Shown here one piece after another: positions 20,378 through 29,778 of a DNA stretch of 64,000 nucleotides. The DNA is taken from assembly GCA_964407695.1 (NCBI GenBank), contig CAYOWQ010000006.1, forward strand, positions 170,462 through 234,461, written 5' to 3'. This stretch comes from CAYOWQ01 sp964407695. Lineage in GTDB: Bacteria; Planctomycetota; Phycisphaerae; Phycisphaerales; SM1A02. The notes beneath the pieces are model-generated. The model was not told the origin of the DNA. It was given only the letters and a program-made list of their open reading frames with translations, and did not search any database. The number at the start of each line of letters is the position of its first letter. Position 1 is the stretch's first letter. The translations under genes and the position numbers were made by a program.

Positions 20378-21040
20378 CTAGCTGCGGCGAAAGAGGGCTC
20401 GCATCCGGATCACCGGCGGCGTCTCATCGTCCTCAAAAACGTCGATCGATCCATCGGGCTCAAAGCCCGCCGCGGCGGCATATTCACAGAGCTGTTGCTG
20501 CGTCAGCGCCCAAGGCGGACCGTCTTCTTCGCGCACTGGTAGCTCGCTCGCTCGACAGATCACCAGAAGCGATCCACGCATCGACGCCAGTCGCCCGATC
20601 GCACCGACCGCCTTGGACTGCACGGCCGGACACAGCGACTGAATCGTGTTGATCTCAACCACGAGGTCGAATCGATGGTGCCAACGGGCCGGCGTTTCAA
20701 ACAAGCACTCCCGGTGGTAGCACCCGGCATGATCGGGGTCGAGTTCCTTTGCCATCCGAATCGCCGTCGATGAAACGTCAAATGCCGTCACGTCATATCC
20801 ACGACGCAAGAGCTCGCGGGCGTCATCGCCGAGACCGCACCCCACCACAGCCACGCGCGACCCACATCGCAGCAACGACGGCGCCACGATGTCGAGCCAG
20901 GTCACCATCGCCGAGCACGGGTGGCCATCAGCCCAGGGAATGCGCGCAAGGTCCCCTTCCGACTGCACATAAATCGATTCGTAATATTCCGCCAGCTCCG
21001 ATGTAGTCCGGGGAACTCGGGCAATGGTCGCCGTGGTCAT
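20378..21040 (-). CDS. Class I SAM-dependent methyltransferase
   Basis: 220 residues from ATG at 21040, with GGAGG five bases upstream. The SAM loop is VAVVGCGLGDDARELLRRGYDVTAFDVSSTAI, a classic motif I with acidic motif II, followed by FDLVVEINTIQSL as motif IV. The opening ELAEYYESIYVQSEG...IPWADGHPCSAMVTWLD resembles thiopurine methyltransferase/TehB-like small-molecule enzymes. Substrate unknown. Confidence 0.82.
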   Translation of the reverse strand: MTTATIARVPRTTSELAEYYESIYVQSEGDLARIPWADGHPCSAMVTWLDIVAPSLLRCGSRVAVVGCGLGDDARELLRRGYDVTAFDVSSTAIRMAKELDPDHAGCYHRECLFETPARWHHRFDLVVEINTIQSLCPAVQSKAVGAIGRLASMRGSLLVICRASELPVREEDGPPWALTQQQLCEYAAAAGFEPDGSIDVFEDDETPPVIRMRALFRRS

Positions 21041-21166
21041 ATCGACCTCCCTTGGCAGGGCGACAACGTTCGTCGCAAAGGAAAGTGTACTCCGGGACGG
21101 GTGCCGGAGACAAGACTCTACTGAGACACACACCGAACAACCCCGTTCCAACGGGTTGGGTCCGAC

Positions 21167-21607
21167 CTAGGCGCTTCGAACCAGACTCTGAACCTCTCTT
21201 CGGGCCATCAGGGTTCCAATCAGACGCGCCAGCCGGTCAAATCGCACAAGGGAACAGGCTTCGGGAATATCGAACCATTCCCGCTGCCGCTTAAGCATCT
21301 CCGGCCACGTACGATGCGTTCGGTGCACCAACATCCCGAACACCTCGACCCGGTGAGCCAGCCCCCGCTTCTCGTAGTGGAAAACACCCAATCGGCTGCC
21401 TTCGAGCGCTCCGGAGACCCCAGCCTCTTCAAACGCCTCCTTCAAAGCCGACTCTCCCGGAGTCAGGTTCGCTTCGACATGACCCTTGGGGATGGTCCAG
21501 TGCGGCCCCCGGCTCGCCGTAACGAGCAGCACCTGCGGCTCGCCGCGAAAGATCCGAAACGGAATGGCGCCTGACTGGTGACGCATGCTGACTAACGAAT
21601 CGTCCAT
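21167..21607 (-). CDS. Nudix hydrolase
   Basis: 146 residues. QSGAIPFRIFRGEPQVLLVTASRG..WTIPKGHVEANLTPGESALKEAFEEAGVSG gives the Nudix box; the catalytic REUXEE part is KEAFEEAG. The glutamate usual six residues after the first glycine is a leucine here, as in the PKGxxExxLxPxxSAxKEAxEEAGV subgroup, so this is not a disabled box. Likely substrates are nucleoside di- or polyphosphates. An internal ATG (MRHQSG) could be the true start. No operon partner. Confidence 0.85.
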   Translation of the reverse strand: MDDSLVSMRHQSGAIPFRIFRGEPQVLLVTASRGPHWTIPKGHVEANLTPGESALKEAFEEAGVSGALEGSRLGVFHYEKRGLAHRVEVFGMLVHRTHRTWPEMLKRQREWFDIPEACSLVRFDRLARLIGTLMARREVQSLVRSA

Positions 21608-21720
21608 GACCGTCAGAATCTCTCAGAAATTGCGCAAGATTCGCGCTGACGCTTGGCCTACCTCGCCACCGTAAACGAGAAAGATTACGTCACACATCGT
21701 CGTGAACGTGTAAAGACTTG

Positions 21721-23355
21721 ATGAGCGTGCGCTCAGAATTGCACTCGATGAACATGCAGAGACTCAGCTGGACGCTTCCCTATCCCTCGCAGCGAATGCC
21801 GGTCTTTGGCCGTCGCGTGGTTGCCACGTCGCAGCCGCTCGCGGCACAAGCCGGCCTGCAGACCATGCTCGAAGGCGGCAACGCCATTGATGCGGCCATC
21901 GCGGCCGCCATTGCGCTCACCGTCACGGAACCAACTTCCAACGGCATCGGAAGCGACGCTTTCGCCCTCGTCTGGCATGGAGGAAGAGTGCATGGGCTGA
22001 ATGCGTCCGGCCGCTCGCCACGGGCGCTTCCGGCCGAAGTCTTTCAAGCCCAACCATCCATGCCCCACCTGGGATGGGGCCCGGTCACGGTTCCCGGGGC
22101 AGTTTCGGCATGGTTCGCACTCTCCCGCCGCTTCGGCGAGAGACCGCCCGCAGCGCTGTTCAGGCCGGCCATCGAGTTTGCGGAGAAGGGATTTCCGGTT
22201 GCCCCGCAAACCGCTGAAAGCTGGGGCAGGGCCTTAGTTCGATTCGCCGAATTCCCGGATTTCGCCCGGACATTCCTGCCCAACGGACGCGGCCCGGCGC
22301 CGGGTGACGCCGTCACGCTTCCTGACCACGCGCGAACGCTCCAGGAGCTTGCCGACACTGAAGGCGAGAGCTTTTATCGCGGGAATCTCGCGAAGCGAAT
22401 CGCCGAACATGCCCGGGCAACCGGTGGCTGGATGACCACGGAGGATCTTTCGAACCATGAACCCCACTGGGTCGACCCACTCACGGCCGAAATCGCCGGT
22501 CACACCCTCTACGAGCTGCCGCCCAACGGCCAGGGAATCGTCGCGCTTCAGGCGTTTGAAATTCTGAATCGTCTCCCCATCGAGGGGTTGGAGCCCGACT
22601 GCCCCGATCTGCTCCACCTTCAGATTGAAGCGATCAAAGCCGCGTTTGCCGACGCACAGGCCCATGTCGCAGACCCCGAGTCCATGATCATCAGGTCATC
22701 CGATCTCCTCGAAGCATCAAACATCACTCGATGCGTTGCGGCGATCAACCGCGACAACGCCACAGACCCGAAACCCTTCGAGCCCCGGCGCGGAGGCACG
22801 GTTCTTGTCGTCGCCGCGGATGATGACACCATGATCGCGCTCATTCAGTCGAACTATGAAGGATTCGGTTCGGGAATCGTCGTTCCCGGAACCGGCATCT
22901 CGCTACAGAATCGGGGCGCCTGCTTTGTAACGACGCCGGGACACCCCAATTGCGTGGCTCCCGGCAAACGTCCGTTCCACACCATCATCCCCGGCATGGT
23001 GACCCGATCCGGAAGCGACGGCCAAACTGAGCCGGTCTCGGCATTCGGTGTCATGGGAGGTCACATGCAGCCCCAAGGCCACCTTCAGGTTCTCAGCCGG
23101 ATTGCCCGCCACCGCCAGAATCCGCAGGCTGCGTTGGACGCGCCAAGGTGGCAATTCGAATCCGGCCGGCGTGTGCTCGTCGAGCCCGGGATACAACCGG
23201 ACGTCCTGAGTGACCTCAGGAACAGGGGCCACGAGATCGTTTCCGATCCCGTTCCGAGCGTTAGATTCGGTGGCGGACAATTCGTGTGGCGGCTCGACTC
23301 GTGCTGGTGCGGCGCCAGCGATCTTCGTCGGGATGGACAGGCTGTCGCTCGATAG
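21721..23355 (+). CDS. Gamma-glutamyltransferase family protein
   Basis: 544 residues. ATSQPLAAQAGLQTMLEGGNAIDAAIAAAIALTVTEPTSNGIGSDAFALVW is the N-terminal part of the Ntn-fold. ELPPNGQGIVALQAFEIL lies in the large subunit. The self-cleavage/nucleophile threonine should be that of RRGGTVLVVAADDDTMIALIQSNYEGFGSG, and PGKRPFHTIIPGMV follows. The 'no secretion signal, T-V-x' version is like YwrD-type intracellular members, so a glutathione role is likely but not proven. The start is uncertain: 21721 or the ATG at 21748. It ends two bases from the convergent gene at 23358. Confidence 0.87.
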   Translation: MSVRSELHSMNMQRLSWTLPYPSQRMPVFGRRVVATSQPLAAQAGLQTMLEGGNAIDAAIAAAIALTVTEPTSNGIGSDAFALVWHGGRVHGLNASGRSPRALPAEVFQAQPSMPHLGWGPVTVPGAVSAWFALSRRFGERPPAALFRPAIEFAEKGFPVAPQTAESWGRALVRFAEFPDFARTFLPNGRGPAPGDAVTLPDHARTLQELADTEGESFYRGNLAKRIAEHARATGGWMTTEDLSNHEPHWVDPLTAEIAGHTLYELPPNGQGIVALQAFEILNRLPIEGLEPDCPDLLHLQIEAIKAAFADAQAHVADPESMIIRSSDLLEASNITRCVAAINRDNATDPKPFEPRRGGTVLVVAADDDTMIALIQSNYEGFGSGIVVPGTGISLQNRGACFVTTPGHPNCVAPGKRPFHTIIPGMVTRSGSDGQTEPVSAFGVMGGHMQPQGHLQVLSRIARHRQNPQAALDAPRWQFESGRRVLVEPGIQPDVLSDLRNRGHEIVSDPVPSVRFGGGQFVWRLDSCWCGASDLRRDGQAVAR

Positions 23356-23357
23356 CG

Positions 23358-24764
23358 TCAGAAATCTTCCTGCGCCGACTCCACCGAATCTTCGACCGGA
23401 TAAAACCAGAGTGGCAGCGATGCTCGGCTAGGCTGCCGCTCAACCTTCAAGGGGAATTCGACCTGTCCGTCCCAATACCCGATCGCACGGCCATTGTGAG
23501 CCCGGTAGGCAAGATCCCGCACCCCCCGAACTCGAATCGACCACTCTGAAGATTCTTCCTTCAACTGATCAAGGAGCGGGTAATACTCCTCGGCCGGTTC
23601 CCATCCGGCAATCCTTTCATGCCCCATCCACCAGATTCTGAAGGCCCGCGCCCGCTGGCCACTGTGGAGCAACTCCACCTCCGCACCGATTGCAACATTG
23701 AGCCATGCCTCGCCTGAAGTGGCCCTGACGTCGAATCGAATTCGCCGCGGCCGCACCCCGCCTTCCCAGGCCATGATTCCCTCTTCGAATGCCCGGGCCA
23801 GGTCAGCGTCGAATTCAGGACCTCGAACTGGCGGTAGCAACTCCGGATCGCCTTTCACCATAACGGAGTGTTGAAGCGAATAGGAACCCACGGGTTCCCA
23901 ATCCAACGAGTCCGCCGCCTTTCTGCGTTCAACCTCGATCTCGACTTGAACCGCATGTTCGCCCGCATCGAGAGGAGGGATAACGATCGGAAATGGAACC
24001 CCATTCCCTGCTCGCATGCGGCGGCAGATGGTCAGAGGATCAATCACCGATCGCCTGGACTCATCCAACACCGAGATCTTCAATTTCACATCCGACCATC
24101 GTGGCCACACCGAGAATGCGATGTTCAGATTCAGGCACACCGGAGTTCGTTCGGGCATCGTGGCCTGCCCGGTAAGCGAGAACTCGATCGGCAGCGTCAG
24201 AAGCCGCTCGTCGAGGACCTCAGGGTCCTTGAGATTCTGGCGATGAGTCATCAGCAGACCGGCGTACTTCTGGCGCCACGCCATCGATACCGGCCTCGCT
24301 CCCCGATCACCGGAGAAACAACGGTCCTCAAGAATCTGCAACTGCTCCTGAGTCACTTGCCCGGCATTCATTCGCTGCTGCAACTCTCGAAGCGGCCCAT
24401 CGCGGCCGGATTCGCACCACGGGACAAGAGCGATCAGGACGCGATTGGGTATCCACGCCATCCAGGAGCGGCCATCGACGTGCCAGTACAGCAGCGACAT
24501 CGTCACCGCCATCACCAGAAGCGCTGTTGCGGTCACCCCCGGTCTTCGACGAGTGCGCCTCAGGTCCTTCTCCATCCTGGCGGTAAAGCCGCATTCGCCA
24601 CATCGAAGGCCGGGCGTCCCCGAGAGGTTGTGCCAACAGCGCGGGCAACGACGCTCACCTCTCTGGGGATCGCCAAACAAGGACCACCACAAAAGGGGGA
24701 TTGACCCCAGGAGCCCGATCAGGGCGAGTATCTGCCAAAGCAAGAGTGTCCAGGTGGAGTTCAC
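23358..24764 (-). CDS. Membrane protein with N-terminal zinc ribbon, function unknown
   Basis: 468 residues. One helix (TLLLWQILALIGLLGSIPLLWW) is followed by a cytosolic zinc ribbon CPRCWHNLSG...LRCGECGF (CxxC...CxxC) and a second helix at about residues 78-95. The remaining 370 residues are soluble, with several beta-rich stretches and no motif I recognise. This anchor-ribbon-anchor plan occurs in many planctomycete membrane proteins and is repeated in the product at 61618-62079. It is monocistronic and converges with the gamma-glutamyltransferase gene. I cannot assign a function. Confidence 0.72.
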   Translation of the reverse strand: MNSTWTLLLWQILALIGLLGSIPLLWWSLFGDPQRGERRCPRCWHNLSGTPGLRCGECGFTARMEKDLRRTRRRPGVTATALLVMAVTMSLLYWHVDGRSWMAWIPNRVLIALVPWCESGRDGPLRELQQRMNAGQVTQEQLQILEDRCFSGDRGARPVSMAWRQKYAGLLMTHRQNLKDPEVLDERLLTLPIEFSLTGQATMPERTPVCLNLNIAFSVWPRWSDVKLKISVLDESRRSVIDPLTICRRMRAGNGVPFPIVIPPLDAGEHAVQVEIEVERRKAADSLDWEPVGSYSLQHSVMVKGDPELLPPVRGPEFDADLARAFEEGIMAWEGGVRPRRIRFDVRATSGEAWLNVAIGAEVELLHSGQRARAFRIWWMGHERIAGWEPAEEYYPLLDQLKEESSEWSIRVRGVRDLAYRAHNGRAIGYWDGQVEFPLKVERQPSRASLPLWFYPVEDSVESAQEDF

Positions 24765-24833
24765 TTGAATGGGGCGCGATCGGCGGCTGTCAGTCTAACT
24801 CACAATGTCGCCCGATCGCACTACCATTCGGGC

Positions 24834-25079
24834 ATGCGCGTTGAAGTGTTGCTTTTTGCCGGCCTTGCAGAGGCCGCCGGAGCTGCGTCTATTCACATCG
24901 ATCTGCCGGAAAACGCGGTTGTCGCGACATTGATCGAAGGCATTCAGTCGGCAGTTCCCGGTTTGCGTGGCCGGATCAGAGGCGTGGCCATCGCGATCAA
25001 CCGCCGATACGCTTCCCCGAATGATCCGATTCGTCCCAACGACGAATTGGCGATGATTCCGCCCGTCAGCGGCGGCTAA
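24834..25079 (+). CDS. moaD: Molybdopterin synthase sulfur carrier subunit (MoaD)
   Basis: 81 residues with the ubiquitin-like beta-grasp pattern MRVEVLLFAGLAEAAG, ...LRGRIRGVAIAINRRYA, ...DELAMIPPVSGG, ending in the Gly-Gly that is thiocarboxylated. It supplies sulfur to MoaE for molybdopterin. ATG at 24834 is the start in line with the family; longer frames overlap the promoter region. moaE is not adjacent. moeA lies 5.5 kb away on the other strand, so cofactor genes are scattered here. Confidence 0.88.
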   Translation: MRVEVLLFAGLAEAAGAASIHIDLPENAVVATLIEGIQSAVPGLRGRIRGVAIAINRRYASPNDPIRPNDELAMIPPVSGG

Positions 25080-25113
25080 ACCTTCGATTTTCACCCTGTC
25101 AAGGATTCTCACG

Positions 25114-25755
25114 ATGCAACTACCCATGTTCCTATGTGCCGGGGCACTCGTTCTGTTCGGCCTGGCCGCGATGCCATTTGACACCTCGGGCCAAACCTCG
25201 CCCGCTGACGCACCCGCGTCCGACCCTGCCGGCCCGTCACGTGACGGGGACATGAAGTCGCGGAGTGTCTTCGCGCTTCAGACCAAGACATTGGAAGGCA
25301 AAGCCGCAAAGCTCTCCGAGTACGACGGGAAGGTCGTCCTGATCGTGAATGTCGCCAGTCTCTGCGGCTACACACGCCAATACAAAGGCCTCGAGAGTCT
25401 CTACAGGGAGTTCAAAGACAAGGACTTCGTCATCCTCGGATTCCCTTCCAATGATTTCGGCCAACAGGAACCTGGATCGCCCGATGAGATCCGCCAATTC
25501 TGCACCAGCAAGTACGAAGTGACCTTTCCGCTGTTTGAGAAGGTCAGCGTCAAGGGTGAGAAACAGTGCGAGCTCTATCACCTCCTCGAAGCCAAGACCG
25601 GCCATGCGCCCGAGTGGAACTTCTGCAAATACCTTGTCACCCCCGACGGCACGTCTGCCGAGTACTTCAATTCCAAGGTCACGCCCGAAAGCGATGAATT
25701 GCGCAACGCCATCAAGGCCGCGATCGACAAACGTGCTCAGCCGCGGCCGAACTGA
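25114..25755 (+). CDS. Exported glutathione peroxidase family protein
   Basis: 213 residues. A signal peptide (MQLPMFLCAGALVLFGLAAM...) and a Ser/Pro-rich linker precede the thioredoxin-fold domain. NVASLCGYTRQY carries the peroxidatic Cys84; GFPSNDFGQQ gives the Gln, and WNFCKYLV the Trp168 and Asn169 of the catalytic tetrad. A Cys (not Sec) enzyme, probably using thioredoxin as reductant outside the cytoplasm, which is inferred from the signal. AAGGAT precedes ATG. Its last 19 bases overlap the end of mutL on the other strand. Confidence 0.9.
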   Translation: MQLPMFLCAGALVLFGLAAMPFDTSGQTSPADAPASDPAGPSRDGDMKSRSVFALQTKTLEGKAAKLSEYDGKVVLIVNVASLCGYTRQYKGLESLYREFKDKDFVILGFPSNDFGQQEPGSPDEIRQFCTSKYEVTFPLFEKVSVKGEKQCELYHLLEAKTGHAPEWNFCKYLVTPDGTSAEYFNSKVTPESDELRNAIKAAIDKRAQPRPN

Positions 25756-27554
25756 CGATCAAGATCGCGAATCGACAGACGCAAGCTGGTGGGCCGGCCA
25801 TGCGGACAGTTGCTCGAGCGTTCGATCGTTTCGCGCAGGCGAAGCAGCTCGGCAAGTTCCTCTGGAGACATCCGGTCGCCAGCCTTCACCGCGGCCTTGC
25901 AGGCCATCATGTCGAGCACGTCTGAAATCGCGCCTTCAAGGTCGCGCGGCAGCTGTCCGGCCGACGCCTTCTCCAGAAGGTCCCGCATGAACGGCTCCGG
26001 CTCGACCCCGCGATCGATGAGGAACGAAGGGAATGCATGCACTGCGACGGACTCCGGACCCGCCGCACCCGCCTCGATGCCGAGTTTCTCAAGTATCGGC
26101 AGAAGGTCATCGATGGCCGCGACCGAATGACGCGAACATTCAATCATCGCCGGCATCAGCAATCGCTGCGATTCAAGACTGCCTTTCCCCAATCGCTCCT
26201 TCAGTAACTCAAACATCACCCGTTCATGCAGAGCATGTTGATCGATGATGACGAGGCCCTGCTCATCCTGCGTCACCAGGTAACTTGAATGCACCTGCAT
26301 GACATCCCGCACCGGTCGAATCGGTGAAGATTCCGAATCGGGTTCCGGTCGCCCCGGAGCCACCGCGTCACGGGCGAACACCTCTACCGGCGGCGGGACG
26401 GGCATTGCGCTCAAGGCCGTTCGCGCCGCACCGGCATTGAACCCGGCCATCCCTGTCGGGCTTGGCGGGACCGGCGGCCGAGATACCTCCCGAGGCCCGA
26501 AATCCAGCATCGGCCCGCGCGGGATCACCACGTTCGGCATCGCCGGCAATTGCACACTGGGCATCAGGTCGGCCTTGCGCAGCGCATCCCGCACCGCCCG
26601 CAACACGGCCTGGTGAACCATCGACCCATCGCGAAACCGCACTTCGCTCTTCGCCGGGTGCACGTTCACATCCACGCTCTTCGCCGGAACCTCGATGAAG
26701 ATAACGACCGTCGGGTGCCGCATCGGTTCGATCAACCCGCGGTAGGCCTCCTTGATGGCGTGCTGCACCGCACGATCCACGATTGGCCTTCCATTGACAT
26801 AGATCCGCTGATGCCGTGCCGTCGCCCGCGCAACAGATGGTCGCCCCGCCAGGCCCCACACCGAGAGGGCGTCATTGTGCCACTCGCAATCCAGAAGCTC
26901 GGGCTCCAGCTCGCGGCCCAGCACTTCAAGCGCCCGCTGTCGAGGCGATTGCCCCGCCGGCGCTTCGAAGACCATCTTCGACTCCGAGGTCAGCCGCCAC
27001 GCCACCAGCGGATGCGCCATCGCCAGGTTCAAGACCGTATCGCCGATCCTTGACGCTTCCGTCGCCACTGTCTTGAGAAACTTCCGCCGCGCCGGCGTGT
27101 TGAAAAAGAGGTTCCGCACCTCGATTGTCGTGCCGATCGGGGCGGCCGCGGGCCTCGGTTCGCCCGCAACATCGCCTTCGACGTCAAGGCTGGCCGCGGC
27201 GTCCGCGCCCCGCACACGCGACGTAATCCGCAACCGGCTGACCGACGCAATCGACGCGAGCGCTTCGCCGCGAAAGCCCATCGTGGAGATTCCGTCAAGG
27301 TCCTCCGCGGTCATGATCTTGCTCGTCGCGTGGGGCGCGATGGCCAGCGGAAGCTCGGCAGCTTCGATGCCCGAGCCGTCGTCCGACACCCGGATCAGCT
27401 CCGTCCCCCCCTGCTCAATGGCAATCTCAATTCGCTGGGCCCCGGCATCGATGGAATTCTCCACCAGCTCCTTCACCACGTTCGCCGGCCGCTCGATCAC
27501 CTCGCCCGCGGCGATCTGGTTCACGAGCAGCGTGGGGAGGCGTCGGATGGGCAT
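25737..27554 (-). CDS. mutL: DNA mismatch repair protein MutL (endonuclease type)
   Basis: 605 residues. The GHKL ATPase domain opens with NQIAAGEVIERPANVVKELVENSIDAGA, followed by DDGSGI and TMGFRGEALASIASVS. A Pro-rich linker runs at about 330-400. The C-terminal domain contains DQHALHERVMFE (residues 438-449), the metal-binding endonuclease motif DQHA(x)2E(x)4E, plus ACKAAVKAG and the late CPHGRPT. It is therefore a nicking MutL as in species without MutH. The 3' end overlaps the glutathione peroxidase gene. mutS is 12 kb away. Confidence 0.96.
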   Translation of the reverse strand: MPIRRLPTLLVNQIAAGEVIERPANVVKELVENSIDAGAQRIEIAIEQGGTELIRVSDDGSGIEAAELPLAIAPHATSKIMTAEDLDGISTMGFRGEALASIASVSRLRITSRVRGADAAASLDVEGDVAGEPRPAAAPIGTTIEVRNLFFNTPARRKFLKTVATEASRIGDTVLNLAMAHPLVAWRLTSESKMVFEAPAGQSPRQRALEVLGRELEPELLDCEWHNDALSVWGLAGRPSVARATARHQRIYVNGRPIVDRAVQHAIKEAYRGLIEPMRHPTVVIFIEVPAKSVDVNVHPAKSEVRFRDGSMVHQAVLRAVRDALRKADLMPSVQLPAMPNVVIPRGPMLDFGPREVSRPPVPPSPTGMAGFNAGAARTALSAMPVPPPVEVFARDAVAPGRPEPDSESSPIRPVRDVMQVHSSYLVTQDEQGLVIIDQHALHERVMFELLKERLGKGSLESQRLLMPAMIECSRHSVAAIDDLLPILEKLGIEAGAAGPESVAVHAFPSFLIDRGVEPEPFMRDLLEKASAGQLPRDLEGAISDVLDMMACKAAVKAGDRMSPEELAELLRLRETIERSSNCPHGRPTSLRLSIRDLDRQFGRG

Positions 27555-27620
27555 GGGGCCATCATATGACGGTGAATTCGGGTCATCGGAGTTTGCCCGG
27601 TGGCGGGCCTATGCTCCACC

Positions 27621-28214
27621 ATGCTCACCATCACTTCCAACCAGACGCTCAACGCCGGTCTCCTCGGCGCCAAGTTCAATGCCGGCCTCGACTACGAGGC
27701 CTATCTTGCCACCGATCCCATCAAGGCCGGCCCTTGGCGGGAATTTGCCAAGAACATCCACCTCACTTCCGAGCAACAGAACCTGCTCAAGGGATTCACC
27801 CGCGAGATGAAGGTGCTGTGCATCTCCGGCATCTGGTGCGGCGATTGCGTTCAGCAGGTGCCCATGTTCGACGCCATCGCCCGTGTGAATCCAGGCAAGA
27901 TTCACTTCCGGCTGCTCGACCGTGATGAGCACAAGGATCTTGCCGACCAAGTCAGGATTTGCGGTGGCCACCGCGTTCCAACCGTCCTCTTCCTTGCCGA
28001 GGACGATGAGTTCGTCTCGTTGGCTGGTGATCGGCCTCTCAGCCGATACCGGGCTATCTCGGCCCGGCAGTTCGGCGCTTCGTGTTCACTTCCGGGTGCC
28101 GCGGTGCCGCAGGATGAAATCAACGCCACCCTTCAGGATTGGCTCAATGAGTTTGAACGGGTTCAACTGCTCCTGCGGCTGTCCGGCCGGCTTCGCCAGA
28201 AACACGGCGATTGA
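27621..28214 (+). CDS. Thioredoxin-like protein
   Basis: 197 residues from ATG at 27621. The thioredoxin fold has an N-terminal helical extension. The active site is WCGDC (Cys73, Cys76), then a cis-Pro strand RVPTVLFLAEDDEF. The WCGDC centre and length match bacterial 'thioredoxin family protein' members of the TlpA/YbbN-like fringe rather than the 105-residue thioredoxin. No signal peptide, so cytosolic. Partner unknown. Confidence 0.82.
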   Translation: MLTITSNQTLNAGLLGAKFNAGLDYEAYLATDPIKAGPWREFAKNIHLTSEQQNLLKGFTREMKVLCISGIWCGDCVQQVPMFDAIARVNPGKIHFRLLDRDEHKDLADQVRICGGHRVPTVLFLAEDDEFVSLAGDRPLSRYRAISARQFGASCSLPGAAVPQDEINATLQDWLNEFERVQLLLRLSGRLRQKHGD

Positions 28215-28285
28215 TCCCCCACCACGCACCGGGCCTTGAAGCGCAACTTCTGCCTGAATTACACCGTCCAAGGCGGTACCATGCC

Positions 28286-28306
28286 CTTCCGCCGCATCGG
28301 CGGAAG
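28286..28306. other. Perfect hairpin between the thioredoxin-like and TPR genes
   Basis: cttccgccg / cggcggaag form a perfect 9-bp stem with loop cat, 48 bp before the TPR gene start. It lacks a T tract on either strand, so it is not a good intrinsic terminator. It may block or stabilise RNA, or be chance in GC-rich DNA. Confidence 0.4.
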
Positions 28307-28353
28307 ACCACCGATCGACGAACCGCCCCCGGACAGCCGATGTAGGACCGAAC

Positions 28354-29379
28354 ATGATGCGCTTTTGCCCACTGCTGTTCTGCCTGCTGGCCGCGACCAC
28401 CACCGGCTGCGGAATCTTCCAGAAGTCGGATTCCGGCAATGGCGACCGGGTCGTGAGGGTCGAAATTCTGCCGCCGCCGACGGATGAAGAGCAGCAATCC
28501 AGGCTCATTCAGGCGGGCGCCGTCAAAGACTCGGGAGACTATCAGGAGGCCCTGAGGCTCTTCCAGGAGATCCTTCAGGACAACCCTTCCATCAACAGCG
28601 CCACCGATGCTTTCATCGGGATCGGCGAGATCCACATGGCGCGGGGCGACTACGCGCAGGCTGAGCCGGCGTACGAGCGCGCCGCCAAGATCAGTCCGAG
28701 AAGCTTCAAGGCGCAATATGGCCATGGCGTTGTGCTGCAGGTGCTGGGAAAAATTGTTGACGCCATCAAGGCCTTTCACCGCGCGCTGGCCATCGACCCC
28801 GACAACTTCGATGCCAATCGCAGCATGGCCACCGCCTATCTTCAGATTCGCGAGCCGCAGAACGCGATCATCTTCGCCCAGAAGGCGGTCAGCCTGCGGC
28901 CTGATGACGGCGCGTCACGCGTCAATCTCGGTGCGGCCTACGCCGAGGCCGACCGCTACGCCGACGCCATCGTGCAATACGAGACGGCCATGGAGCTGAT
29001 GGAGCCAACGCCCGAGCTCATGCTCAACCTAGTGAATGCCTATGCCAAGGAACAGCGCTATCAGGAAACGGTGAACACCGCCGCCACGCTGGTGCGCATC
29101 GCCCCCAGCGCCAACGCCTACGAGCGGCTCGGTTGGGGCTATTTCCGCCTGGGCATGTATGACCAATCCATCGAAGCCTATCGTGAAGGCGCCCGACTCG
29201 ATCCCGGCCACTGGATGTCGCTCAATGGAATCGGCGTCAATGCCCTGAATACCTGGCTCAAGAGCAATCGTCACGATGACGCCGCCAGGACGGAAGCTCA
29301 CGACGCCTTCGTTCAATCACTCAGACTGAACCCCGCCCAGCCCAAGGTCACCGCCCTGCTGACCACCTACGGCCTTTGA
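28354..29379 (+). CDS. TPR-repeat lipoprotein
   Basis: 341 residues. The N-terminus MRFCPLLFCLLAATTTGC looks like a lipoprotein signal with Cys as the acylation site, although the -3 residue is Thr, a relaxed lipobox. About seven tetratricopeptide repeats follow (for example GDYAQAEPAYERAAKISPRS, GKIVDAIKAFHRALAIDPDN, DRYADAIVQYETAMELMEPT, GMYDQSIEAYREGARLDPGH). It is a scaffold for protein contacts in the periplasm. AGGA lies six bases before the double ATG. Downstream queF follows after 30 bp. Confidence 0.88.
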   Translation: MMRFCPLLFCLLAATTTGCGIFQKSDSGNGDRVVRVEILPPPTDEEQQSRLIQAGAVKDSGDYQEALRLFQEILQDNPSINSATDAFIGIGEIHMARGDYAQAEPAYERAAKISPRSFKAQYGHGVVLQVLGKIVDAIKAFHRALAIDPDNFDANRSMATAYLQIREPQNAIIFAQKAVSLRPDDGASRVNLGAAYAEADRYADAIVQYETAMELMEPTPELMLNLVNAYAKEQRYQETVNTAATLVRIAPSANAYERLGWGYFRLGMYDQSIEAYREGARLDPGHWMSLNGIGVNALNTWLKSNRHDDAARTEAHDAFVQSLRLNPAQPKVTALLTTYGL

Positions 29380-29409
29380 TCGAGAGCGATCATCGCGGAG
29401 AATCGAGCT

Positions 29410-29778
29410 ATGCCCAACCCCTCGCTGCTGGAGATGTTTCCCAGCCCCGCCGCAACTCCGTTCCTGATCGAGCACACCAACGAAGAATTCACTTCGGTCT
29501 GCCCGAAGACCGGTCACCCTGACTTCGGCACCATCACCCTTCGATACAGCCCTGACAAGCTCTGCATTGAACTCAAGAGCCTCAAACTCTACTACCAGTC
29601 ATTCCGGAACGAAGGAATCTTCTACGAAGCGGTGACCAACCAGATTCGAGACGATCTTGCCAGGGCCATGAACCCCCGCTGGATGCAGGTCATCACCGAT
29701 TGGAAAGGCCGCGGCGGTATCCGCTCCCGAATCGTGGCCGTGAACGGCGCTGTTCCGCAGGAATGGCTGAGGCCGTGA
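29410..29778 (+). CDS. queF: NADPH-dependent 7-cyano-7-deazaguanine reductase
   Basis: 122 residues, type I (unimodular) QueF. TSVCPKTGHPDFGTI holds the catalytic Cys31 and Asp38, and ELKSLKLYYQSFRNEGIFYE is the QueF NADPH motif, with RGGIRSRIV near the C-terminus. It reduces preQ0 to preQ1 in queuosine synthesis. queC, queD and queE are not adjacent. Its 3' end overlaps the next gene by 16 bp, suggesting a small operon with the TPR gene and the hscB-like gene. Confidence 0.95.
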   Translation: MPNPSLLEMFPSPAATPFLIEHTNEEFTSVCPKTGHPDFGTITLRYSPDKLCIELKSLKLYYQSFRNEGIFYEAVTNQIRDDLARAMNPRWMQVITDWKGRGGIRSRIVAVNGAVPQEWLRP

